Source of the DNA: PKWO01 sp036384915
GTDB lineage: Bacteria; Pseudomonadota; Gammaproteobacteria; Burkholderiales; Burkholderiaceae_D
Reading direction: 5' to 3'
Length of the DNA: 27,118 bases
Assembly (NCBI GenBank): GCA_036384915.1
Contig: DASVLJ010000014.1
Coordinates: 1 to 27,118, forward strand
Shown here: one piece after another, positions 8,670 to 15,906 of the stretch
How the letters are laid out: every line of letters begins with the position of its first letter
How positions within the stretch are numbered: the stretch's first letter is position 1
Made by a program: the position numbers and the translations under genes
The notes under the pieces: model-generated
Told to the model about the DNA's origin: nothing
Databases searched by the model: none
What the model saw: the letters and a program-made list of their open reading frames with translations, nothing else

Positions 8670-10177
8670 GCCATGCCTCCCTTCGTGGTGAATTCAAGAT
8701 TGCTACCCTGCGCCACATCGAGGTAATAGGTTTCGCCTGTCAAGCGAACACTCACCATCTTGTGCTCCGCCTCGGAGGGGGCGAAAGTCTTGTACAAAAT
8801 CAAGACCATACAACGACGCAGGGTTTTGTTCATCCCCGCATCTTCTGCCGCCTCAAGCAGCTGGTCGAGTCGCCAGATTGCCCGGCGCTCGAACATGGCG
8901 GCAAGCCAATCGTTGGCTTGCTGAATCAACGCTTGAGGAAACTGGTCCGGCCGCGGCGCAAATTTTTCCAGCTCGCCATCGTCCTCTTCTGCCACGACGT
9001 CGTCGGGCCGTTGCTCCAACAGTAGTGCAAACACCGAGTTAAGGTCGTAAATCCTCGGCATGCTTGGAGGATACAGCGCGCTGATAATATTGTCGGCCTG
9101 ATCCGCCAAAACACTTGTTCGAAGGTTCAACAACTGAGGCAATAACTGAGGTTCCAGATCCGGTAGACCGGTGGGCCGGCGTGCCCGGAAAACAGCACGT
9201 TGGGCTTCGATGAAGAGTTCGGGCGCGACGTTGATGTCGGTGACGAGCTGCAACCGGATGAGCCCGGCTCCGCGCAGTGTCTCTCGCAAGTCAACCAGGC
9301 TTTCCCGCGTTTGGAAGTCGCTGGCGTCGAGTAGCGCCCCCTGCACTGCATCTTCCATACGCGCATCTTCGGCCTGCCGTTTGCGGACATGGTCCCGCGC
9401 CGAATCCAGGCGCCCCGTCATGTCTCGCGACCAGTTCACGCTGCCGGGCGCCCGATAGGCTTGGTAGAGTCGGTCCCGAATCAACTGCCGATACTCGAGT
9501 GACAGCTTGCGCGCTCTTTGCGCAATGTCCAATGCCGCCTGGAAGCTGCCGCGCTGCACCAGCAATTCGAGCATCTTCTCCATGAGCTCCTGTGCGTCTT
9601 CAGGAGAAAGGTCCAGCATGCCGAGATATGCCAGGTAGCCTTCTTGCGTGGGGCGGTATCGATAGACGTCATCCAAGTCTGGCTCGAATCTTACAAGTCT
9701 AAAGCGGTAGGCGCGGGTTGCCATCGACGGTGCATCGAAGTAGTCGAAACTGAACTCGCGGTGGTTATTTGCCTTGTTGTCCAGAGCGTCGAGCACCATC
9801 TCGCCGATGCGACGCGCGTGCGACGCGGTGAGTTCAGGCTTCATACGAACGGCGATATCGGCCAGATGCGCAAGGACTTCGCCCGAAGTGCTGCCGCTTG
9901 CAACCGTCGTGGCTTCCATCATAAGATCTAACGCCGAAAGCGCGAGGTAATGCGTGTCGACCCCTTGCACCGCCCTGCGAAAGGCATCGTCGTTGCCCAA
10001 CATTTTGTCCCGCTCAAGCTGGAACACTGGGCGCAGAAGCAGCAGGTTACGCTGTTGGCGAGACAGATTAAGCAGTCCGGACGACTGCGTCCGCGTGAAT
10101 CCGTTGGCGTCAACTGTCGGCGGCTGATCGGCGGCCCAGGCCGCTTTGCCAGCACTGGCATCATCGGCCGAAGGCAA
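8666..10177 (-). CDS. jetA: Wadjet protein JetA, MukF-like kleisin
   Basis: A 503-residue first gene of the Wadjet operon, in the kleisin position that bridges the two JetC heads. It reads as a helical protein with an N-terminal domain (residues about 30-150, LLNLSRQQRNLLLLRPVFQLERDKM). A block PTQEGYLAYLGMLDL, then VQRGSFQAALDIAQRARKL, resembles the equivalent stretch of type III JetA rather than DUF3375 of type I. The C-terminus (about 400-500) ends in a compact domain (ETYYLDVAQGSNLEF) that should dock on a JetC head. The longest frame begins at TTG 10177, behind AAGGGA at a good distance. No other start occurs before the conserved part. It overlaps jetB by four bases. The function is inferred from the operon and MukF-like organisation. 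Confidence 0.78.
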   Translation of the reverse strand: MPSADDASAGKAAWAADQPPTVDANGFTRTQSSGLLNLSRQQRNLLLLRPVFQLERDKMLGNDDAFRRAVQGVDTHYLALSALDLMMEATTVASGSTSGEVLAHLADIAVRMKPELTASHARRIGEMVLDALDNKANNHREFSFDYFDAPSMATRAYRFRLVRFEPDLDDVYRYRPTQEGYLAYLGMLDLSPEDAQELMEKMLELLVQRGSFQAALDIAQRARKLSLEYRQLIRDRLYQAYRAPGSVNWSRDMTGRLDSARDHVRKRQAEDARMEDAVQGALLDASDFQTRESLVDLRETLRGAGLIRLQLVTDINVAPELFIEAQRAVFRARRPTGLPDLEPQLLPQLLNLRTSVLADQADNIISALYPPSMPRIYDLNSVFALLLEQRPDDVVAEEDDGELEKFAPRPDQFPQALIQQANDWLAAMFERRAIWRLDQLLEAAEDAGMNKTLRRCMVLILYKTFAPSEAEHKMVSVRLTGETYYLDVAQGSNLEFTTKGGMA

Positions 10178-10668
10178 AGTTGAATCCCTTTCCCGCGCGC
10201 TTCGTCAACATTTCAAAAACTTATTCCAATGGTCCGATGAAATACGTTGCTCTGCTTCGGCGAGAGTGCGGTAGGCGACACTTCACCGAAGTTGGCGCTT
10301 GCAGGCGGATGGCTACTCGTATCTGAAGCGAACGTCAGTGAAGACGACAAAACCCCGACTGCCGTACGCAGAACGGCAAATTGAATACGCATAGTCCTCC
10401 CCCATCGAACCGGCGATCATTTTTCCCGTCAGTATGTCGACGGTTTCCTCAAGACCAGCTTTTTGCTTTTTGCCAATGATGCTCTCACGGGATTGACTAA
10501 GGTTCAACTGTCAGAAATACCAGGTTGGTACTACCGTAGGCTCAACACGACAGGGCGTCAATCGGAAGGCGATGCAAAGGCAACGAGCTGGTAAGCGACC
10601 CATATTGGCGCGATAGGCGATTTGAAAATTATGACCTGCCGGCTCATGATGCGAGACGTTTTCGGTAG
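10178..10668. other. Intergenic region upstream of the Wadjet operon
   Basis: About 490 bases lie between the start of jetA and the stop of the next minus-strand gene, so any Wadjet promoter should be here. I see no clean -35/-10 pair for jetA. A minus-strand frame at 10507-10313 (64 residues, TTG start, ending FVVFTDVRFRYE) is open but has no motif and no clear ribosome binding site. It could be a small gene, a relic or chance. Confidence 0.3.
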
Positions 10669-11466
10669 TTACCCGCTATCGTCATGAAACTCGTCAACGG
10701 CCTCCTCGCTCACTGCAATATTGTCCAGTGCGAACAGAATATCGAAATTGCTGATCCGTTTGCGGGATCTATCCATCTGGTTATGCTTTGACCGTAACCA
10801 GATGACGTCGTCTATATAGCTCGCAAACCGAATATTTCTGAGCGGTTCGACCAGATCCCGAAAGACCCACCTTGGAAGGCCGAATAGCACTGGATGTTCA
10901 TCGAGTTTGCCCCTTGCGTCGGCAATGAAATTCATGGCAAGTAGGTACATTCTCGAATCTCTTGCCTGCTCCGCGAGCCGCAGGATAAGTACAAGCGCCG
11001 TGAAATAATCGAGCACAAGCTCGTAGTTGTTCCACTGAGACCTGGCTTTCTTCATCAGCGAGTACGAATTTGAAAGATTCGCCCAAAACATTCCCGGAAA
11101 CGCATCGCCGCGAAAGTTCAACATTCGGCGAATAAGCGGGGGCAAACGAGATGCCGCGCTATGAAGTTCCTGATTTGAATATTCACGATTCGAAAGAATC
11201 TCCCAAAGCGGAGAATAAAAATAACGATCAGTTCCCGGCAACAACGCGGCAATACTATCCACGCGCTGCTTTGATGGACTGACGACTCCCGTTCGATAGC
11301 GATCCCAGTTTCTCCGCCAATTCCTATCCTCGGCGAAGATCGACGCCAGATCGATTTCTCGCCGCCTCTCGGCATACTCGACCGCGTAAGCCCAAATCTT
11401 GGCACGGAGCGGGCTGAGCTGATTACGTGGCGGCCGGCCCCGACGGTTTTTAAGTCTTCCTTGCAT
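10669..11466 (-). CDS. Unknown protein with AT-hook-like N-terminus
   Basis: A 265-residue protein I cannot assign. The N-terminus LKNRRGRPPRNQLSP contains an RGRPPR AT-hook-like core, which suggests binding to the minor groove of AT-rich DNA. A region at about 45-95 follows (WRRNWDRYRTGVVSPSKQRVDSIAALLPGTDRYFYSPLWEIL) and resembles a small helical regulator. The rest is helical with no catalytic motif, and the end is acidic (EEAVDEFHDD). The ATG start at 11466 is preceded by a strongly AT-rich stretch (11467-11530), a plausible promoter or self-binding site. It is transcribed away from the tnsA gene and toward the Wadjet operon, 490 bases ahead of it. It may be a regulator or transposon cargo; neither is shown. 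Confidence 0.55.
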   Translation of the reverse strand: MQGRLKNRRGRPPRNQLSPLRAKIWAYAVEYAERRREIDLASIFAEDRNWRRNWDRYRTGVVSPSKQRVDSIAALLPGTDRYFYSPLWEILSNREYSNQELHSAASRLPPLIRRMLNFRGDAFPGMFWANLSNSYSLMKKARSQWNNYELVLDYFTALVLILRLAEQARDSRMYLLAMNFIADARGKLDEHPVLFGLPRWVFRDLVEPLRNIRFASYIDDVIWLRSKHNQMDRSRKRISNFDILFALDNIAVSEEAVDEFHDDSG

Positions 11467-11564
11467 TTTAATCTTTAATAATCAATAGCTTAACCATGAA
11501 AATCAAAATTAATTAGGGGGTTTTCAAATAGGCCATGATAGATTAATTTGCACTGTCGCTGCAA

Positions 11565-11610
11565 CGCTGTCGGCACCCAGCGTGCGGCCGTCTGCTGGCA
11601 GCCGACAGCG
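11565..11610. repeat. Long hairpin in the tnsA upstream region
   Basis: Perfect ten-base arms CGCTGTCGGC (11565-11574) and GCCGACAGCG (11601-11610) enclose a second stem CCAGC/GCTGG. The motif TGTCGCT occurs just before it (11554), CGTCGCTGTCGGC occurs on the other strand, and GTGTCGCTAGG occurs in reverse near 11643-11653. Repeated short motifs next to tnsA, with a TGT start, are what TnsB-binding sites at a Tn7-like end look like. A terminator is less likely because no T-run follows. Confidence 0.4.
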
Positions 11611-11712
11611 ACGTGATGGCGTCGCATAACCGGTACCTCGCCTAGCGACACTTTTTTGGAAAAGGAGAAGGAAAGAAACAGGAAGAAAAATTACAGCGCT
11701 CCAAAACGAACA

Positions 11713-11733
11713 AACCAACCATGAGGGTTGGTT
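11713..11733. repeat. Small inverted repeat
   Basis: Perfect eight-base arms AACCAACC (11713-11720) and GGTTGGTT (11726-11733) have a five-base loop. It lies in the divergent region between the AT-hook-like gene and tnsA. There is no T-run after it in the plus direction. Its role is unknown. Confidence 0.4.
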
Positions 11734-11760
11734 AGCTCGACCTCAGGAACGCGAGGTACT

Positions 11761-11778
11761 TTGATGCGGACACATCAA
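11761..11778. promoter_or_regulatory. Palindrome upstream of tnsA, possible operator
   Basis: TTGATG (11761-11766) and CATCAA (11773-11778) are perfect arms around six bases. TATACA follows at once, a fair -10-like hexamer. A repressor site overlapping a tnsA promoter is a reasonable reading, but the -35 spacing is poor if TTGATG is used. Confidence 0.3.
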
Positions 11779-11826
11779 GTATACATCCGTCCGAAGTCGA
11801 GTCAATCCCCTCATACCTAAACAGAT

Positions 11827-11910
11827 CTCGTCGCTTCCGCGACGCGAGGTCGGGGGTCTCGTCACGCGTTTTTTGCGTGCGTGGCCCCACACGCGCCCAC
11901 TTCCGGGCGC
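11827..11910 (+). promoter_or_regulatory. Hairpin-rich leader of tnsA
   Basis: Three consecutive stem-loops precede tnsA. They are CTCGTCGC with GCGACGCGAG (11827-11848, two-base bulge), CACGC/GCGTG around a T-run (11863-11879), and GCGCCC/GGGCGC (11893-11898/11905-11910). The last ends immediately before the ribosome binding site AAAGGAG (11911-11917). A folded leader right at the ribosome site could throttle translation of the transposition genes. Confidence 0.4.
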
Positions 11911-11923
11911 AAAGGAGATTTAC

Positions 11924-12562
11924 ATGACTGTCAGAAAAGTTGTCACCAGAAGTGGCGGCCACTCGCGTGGCCTCTGCCCTTCGATCAAGAATCCCGTTGC
12001 ATCCGCATGGGAATCCCAGCTGGAAAAGCAATTCTTCCAGCTCCTGGAGCTTTCCCCCGTCGTTCGCAAGTTTATGGTGCAGCCCACTCGGGAACCCATC
12101 GTCGTCGACGGCATACCAGCCACCTACATTCCCGACGTGCAAATCGAGTTCCTCGACAAATCCGTTGCTTATTGCGAGGTGAAGCCGGTGGTGAAATGCC
12201 GTACCGCCCGCGTCGCTTCTCGCCTCACTGCGATTCGGACCAGGTTTCAGGAGACAGGCCGGCGCTTCACCCTGGTGACGGATGAGTGGCTGTCGCAGGA
12301 ACCGCGGTGCTCCAACGTCGCGCTATTGATGTATCACCGACGCGAATTCCTGCTGGATATGCAAGAGCGGCGGCGCCTGACCAATCTGGTCGCAATCCAT
12401 CAGCCGCAAACCGTCGGTGAACTTATCGAGTTGGTTGGTCGCGACAAAGCATGGCTCATGCTTGGCCTGTCGCTCGTCGGCGTTGACCTCGAACAGCCGC
12501 TCAACGAAGAGTCGGCGATCTATCGGACGGGAGGGCATCGTCATGCAAAGTTTTTCTCTTAA
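11924..12562 (+). CDS. tnsA: TnsA-like transposon endonuclease
   Basis: A 212-residue protein of the TnsA family, the PD-(D/E)XK nuclease that cuts the 5' strands at the ends of Tn7-like transposons beside TnsB. Visible motifs, numbered from the ATG at 11924, are the helix WESQLEKQFFQLLE with E30/E34, then YIPDVQIEF with D71, then YCEVKP with E85 and K87. A hydrophobic partner block VRKFMVQP sits between them. The C-terminal part (about 110-212) looks like the helical domain that meets TnsB and TnsC. The ATG behind AAAGGAG is preferred over an upstream in-frame start at 11873. It overlaps tnsB by 20 bases, so the two are an operon. Catalytic residues look intact, but the partner tnsB is truncated. 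Confidence 0.82.
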   Translation: MTVRKVVTRSGGHSRGLCPSIKNPVASAWESQLEKQFFQLLELSPVVRKFMVQPTREPIVVDGIPATYIPDVQIEFLDKSVAYCEVKPVVKCRTARVASRLTAIRTRFQETGRRFTLVTDEWLSQEPRCSNVALLMYHRREFLLDMQERRRLTNLVAIHQPQTVGELIELVGRDKAWLMLGLSLVGVDLEQPLNEESAIYRTGGHRHAKFFS

Positions 12563-13859
12563 GTCAGGCCTGGAGGTCTGCCGCGACGGCCGCGTATGGC
12601 GCTTCCGCACCCGCACGGTGAACAATTGCCTGCAGTTCTCCGACGATTGTGGTGAGCTTTGGGCGCCGACGGAGGTCGAGTTCTACACCCTCTACGAAAA
12701 ACGTGAGCTGGTGATCAACCCGGAGCAGCGTCACCTGGGTGTGGTGCCGCAAATCACGAACGCAGAACGCGACTTGAGCACATACCCGCCCGATCATGCC
12801 GACGAAGCGTGCCGGCGCCAACAATATCTGTCTGCCTTGCTCGATGCGGAGGGGAAGCTGCCTGCAAAGGAAGAACTTCCCAAGCGTATCGCTGAAGTCT
12901 CGAGCGCCATTTCCGACACAAAGCAACCGCCATCCCCGGAAACCATCTACCGGTGGGCTAGGCCCTTCCGTCGCTCGCGAAACGTTGCACGACTTGTGCC
13001 GCAACATTGCCGGAAAGGTCGCAAGCCCGTCATCACCGGTGACGTCGAAGACCTTCTTCTCGATGTCATCAATGACTTCTACCTGAAGCCGGAGCGACTT
13101 CCGATAATGAAGGTGTGGTTCGAATTCAAGGAAAGGGTCGAAACGCACAATCGCAATGCTGCCCCCTCGGCCGCGATCGTCTTGCCAAGCCGATCATCGG
13201 TATACCGTTATGTCGAGCGGCTCGATTCCTATATCGTCGACATAGCGCGTAAAGGCAAGCGGGTCGCCAATAGCAATTGCCGGGTGGCCGCCACCGAAAT
13301 GCAGGTCAGTCAAATCTTGGACCGATGGGAAATCGATCACACCTTGCTAGACGTACTGATCGTCGACTCGAAAACCGGCAAGGTAATTGGACGCCCATAC
13401 CTCACCGTCGTGATTGATCGAAAGAGTCGGATGGTCATGTCGTTCCTGCTTCATCTGGCGGCGCCAAACACCGAATCCGTCCTACGCGTCATCGAGCGCG
13501 CGATCCGCCCCAAGCATGAATGGCTGTCCCGCTATCCTGCGGTGATCAATACCTGGCTGGCCCGCGGGCTTCCTCTGCGCCTGTTTCCCGACAACGCCGC
13601 CGAGTTCCACGCCGGCTATGTCTATTATGCATTCAACGATCTTGGCATTGAACTGATGTATCCGCGGACCCGCGGCCCGGAAATGAAAGGCGCGGTCGAG
13701 CGCTTCTTCCGTACGCTTAACATCGACCTGATCCACTGCCTGCCCGGCACGACACGTTCAAACGTCAAGGACAAGGGAGACTACGCCACAAAAGGAGCTA
13801 TCGACAATATGTCGACAGCCGTGTGTCTTTCCGGAAGATCAATGCACCTTTCCGACTAG
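12543..13859 (+). pseudogene. tnsB: TnsB-like transposase, 3'-truncated
   Basis: This frame encodes the N-terminal and catalytic part of a TnsB/Mu-type DDE transposase. TnsB cuts the 3' ends of the element and joins them to the target. Numbered from ATG 12543 (GGGAGGG upstream), the catalytic acids are D265 (WEIDHT), D350 (FPDNAAEF) and E386 (KGAVERFF), with the 35-residue D-to-E spacing of the rve fold. The N-terminal DNA-binding part is present (RTVNNCLQFSDDCGE..., HTH at about 130-210). After KDKGDY (about 13785) the sequence departs from the family and the frame ends at residue 438. Relatives run to about 600-700 with a C-terminal domain that binds TnsC. No tnsC, tnsD or tniQ follows. The element is therefore immobile unless helped in trans. 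An alternative in-frame start upstream at 12417 lies inside tnsA and is not needed. Confidence 0.82.
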
Positions 13860-13870
13860 TTGGCACCAAT

Positions 13871-14164
13871 TCAAGTCGCGACGCCGCAATGGTGGAAGCA
13901 GGTGCCTTGATGATGCTGGCTGGAGCTGTGGCTGCCGTCGGCATATCGCGCAGTTGCCCCGACAGGAGCACGACCAGATTCGGTTTTCGAGGGGGAGTGC
14001 ACGATCTGACCGTTGCTATTGACATAGTGCTTGTTACTTAAAAGCTGACTATCAGATGCTTGAACTGCCGCTGAGGTGGGTGGCGGCGCCACCTTGTCGT
14101 CTGCGGACGCGACGCTCGAAAAGATGAACAAAGCTACCAGGAGTTTTTTCACCTGTCGTTCCAT
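13871..14164 (-). CDS. DUF3761 small exported protein
   Basis: A 97-residue protein of the DUF3761 kind, function unknown. The C-terminal half carries the family signature: YVNSNGQIVHSPSK, then ARYADGSHSSSQHHQGTCFHHCGVAT, with the Cys/His cluster GTCxHH. The N-terminus from the chosen Met at 14164 is a classical signal peptide (MERQVKKLLVALFIFSSVASA, cleavage after ASA), so the product is probably periplasmic or secreted. A longer frame from 14227 adds 21 residues that would spoil the signal, so I prefer 14164, although neither has a strong ribosome site. Relatives usually end in a few more residues such as WL, so the T-stop may be a slight truncation. It converges on truncated tnsB with 11 bases between them. 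Confidence 0.75.
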   Translation of the reverse strand: MERQVKKLLVALFIFSSVASADDKVAPPPTSAAVQASDSQLLSNKHYVNSNGQIVHSPSKTESGRAPVGATARYADGSHSSSQHHQGTCFHHCGVAT

Positions 14165-14252
14165 TTTGTTAAATTTGCCGCGCAAGGGGGTTTTACAGAT
14201 TTGATTTATAAGGATTTTCTTGAGCATAATGTCGGATGCCTAATCAAAAGGC

Positions 14253-14272
14253 ACCTGTCAAAGTTGACAGGT
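14253..14272. promoter_or_regulatory. 20-base palindrome containing TTGACA
   Basis: Perfect nine-base arms ACCTGTCAA and TTGACAGGT are separated by AG, between the divergent DUF3761 gene and the S1/P1 pseudogene. Each arm contains a consensus -35 hexamer TTGACA, one per strand. I find no good -10 at 16-18 bases on either side, so a regulator site is as likely as a promoter element. Confidence 0.4.
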
Positions 14273-14406
14273 TGAAGTGACAAGTCAACCCATGCGAGCA
14301 TCGTGACCATTGGTCGTAAAAAATAAAAATGCGAATCCATTCTTGAGAAACTGTAGGGTGCTTCACCACAATTCGTTTGCTCGTTGACGAGAACCAGGGA
14401 GGTTCC

Positions 14407-15162
14407 ATGTATTCGAGAGTGTTGGCTGCCATTTTGGCAGCCGTGGGGATTGTATTGTCCGGACCAGCCTTGGCCTGGAGCGAAAATGGCCACCAGACCG
14501 TCGGCGCCATAGCTGACCTGCTCATCCAGGGAAGCAACGCTGGAACGCAAGTGACGTCGATACTCGGCACTGCAGGCGGCCAGCAGCTGACGCTCCAATC
14601 CGTTTCTGTCTGGGCTGATTGCGTTCGGGGCATCCAACCGGATCGCGGCTTCATCTACGACGCTGATCGCTACCATGTGCAAGCGTGCGCGATATTCGAG
14701 GACGACACAAGCAAGCTATGACCGACTATGCACGTGGCAACAACACGAATTGTCCGAATTGGGGTAAAAACGTGTCTTGCAACAAATCGTTCCACTTCGC
14801 CGACATCGACATCGAACACGACAGTTACGCTACGCGATATGTCGATGCCCACGACTACGACATCGTGCACGCAATCGATGCCGCCATCCTGGTGCTTCAA
14901 GATCAGCCGAGCAACGTGCCATTCAATTTCGCCAGCAAGAAGGAAGCGCTGATGCTAATCGCGCATTTCGTCGGAGACTTGCATCAACCGCTCCATGTTG
15001 GCGCAATATACCTTGCTCCCGACGATGGCTCAGCGGTCGATCCCGACGCCGGCGCCTACGACCCGGCACCCGACACCACTGGCGGCAACGCTGCGGAAGC
15101 AGCAAATCATAAAGGGCGGTGCGCGCCTGGCGCAATTGCTCAAAGCAGTTTGGCCTGATTGA
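14407..15162 (+). pseudogene. S1/P1-type nuclease, frameshifted and deleted
   Basis: A broken gene for an exported, zinc-dependent S1/P1 nuclease (single-strand-preferring phosphodiesterase). It starts well: AGGGAGG, ATG 14407, signal peptide ending PALA, then the mature N-terminal Trp and His (WSENGHQTVG) that bind zinc, and SVWADCVR. Near 14700-14718 one base is missing and the frame stops at 14721. The same protein resumes in the next frame (KQAMTDYARGNN) with the zinc-ligand blocks HFADID and HFVGDLHQPLH. After GGNAAEAAN (about 15100) it jumps to the C-terminal tail IIKGGARLAQLLKAVWPD in yet another frame (15106-15162). The 80 or so residues normally between are gone. Two independent lesions make it inactive. 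Confidence 0.85.
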
Positions 15163-15282
15163 CCTCATCATGCGACGGCGTGGAGGCGCCAACGTATTTG
15201 CGGTCAAGTTCATTCAGCGAAGTACTACGGGACGGGTGCACGATTCACGTTGATGAAGCAGCTAGTAATAAAAGGGGGAAGT

Positions 15283-15897
15283 ATGAAAGCGTTTGTTCGA
15301 TCGAGGCATAGCATTCAATTATTGAGCCTTGTGATTTTCCTGTTCGTGTTTGCTATACCAGGCATTTCCCTGGCAGTCGATGCAAGCTCATCGGCCGCCG
15401 CGAGTGCATCAGCAGATGCATCGATTCCCAAGCCACCTAAAAAGGAGCCGGATTCGCAAACGGTCGACGTATCCAATAGCACAACGCATGCCGCCATGCC
15501 GACAGCGGCTCCGCTACCGAAAGCGCTCACTATCTTGATTATGATCGGGATGACGATCACTTGGGTATTTGGGCTTCTCTCATGCCTCAAGCTGCTGAAA
15601 AAGCAGGGATGGAGTTTGGCGACGGCGTTGTCGGAGGAGGCGAAAGTCCAAGAGGGTACGCCGCCAGTCGCGGCCGGCGCGGTTCCTCCCATGGTTCCAA
15701 GCTCATCCAGATTCAGCGCCATGATCGGCACGATTCTCCTCGGTACATTTTTTGTGGCGATCGGATATTACGTAATCTGGCAGCTTTGCAACGCGCAGCC
15801 AATCGACTTGGCAAATGGCGCCTGGGCGTATTTTGCCGGCGGCGCCGCGCTGTTTTTCCCCTATGCAGTAAATAAGGCAACGAGCTTTTTCCCGTAA
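15283..15897 (+). CDS. Predicted exported/membrane protein
   Basis: A 204-residue protein I do not recognise. From ATG 15283 (AGGGGGAA eight bases upstream) it opens with a basic start and a long hydrophobic segment ending GISLA, a signal peptide or anchor. A low-complexity Ala/Ser/Pro/Lys stretch follows (about 28-62). Then come three more membrane segments: ALTILIMIGMTITWVFGLL (about 79-97), MIGTILLGTFFVAIGYYVIW (about 146-165) and a shorter WAYFAGGAALFFPYAV near the end. The loop between the second and third carries KKQGWSLATALSEE. The next gene, a phosphoesterase, starts ten bases after its stop, so both are one operon. It may anchor or export its neighbour; that is inference. An upstream in-frame start at 15250 is less likely. 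Confidence 0.65.
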   Translation: MKAFVRSRHSIQLLSLVIFLFVFAIPGISLAVDASSSAAASASADASIPKPPKKEPDSQTVDVSNSTTHAAMPTAAPLPKALTILIMIGMTITWVFGLLSCLKLLKKQGWSLATALSEEAKVQEGTPPVAAGAVPPMVPSSSRFSAMIGTILLGTFFVAIGYYVIWQLCNAQPIDLANGAWAYFAGGAALFFPYAVNKATSFFP

Positions 15898-15906
15898 GGT
15901 GCCGCC

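Noticed and set aside
10313..10507. 64-residue minus-strand frame upstream of jetA
   Set aside because: TTG start, no clear ribosome site and no motif; kept only as a note in the intergenic entry.
11467..11923. Replication origin in the AT-rich, hairpin-rich region
   Set aside because: No replication initiator gene, no iterons and no DnaA-box cluster seen; transposon end or leader structure is simpler.
13823..14041. Plus-strand frame across the DUF3761 gene
   Set aside because: It lies opposite the DUF3761 signature and signal peptide, which are clearly real on the minus strand.
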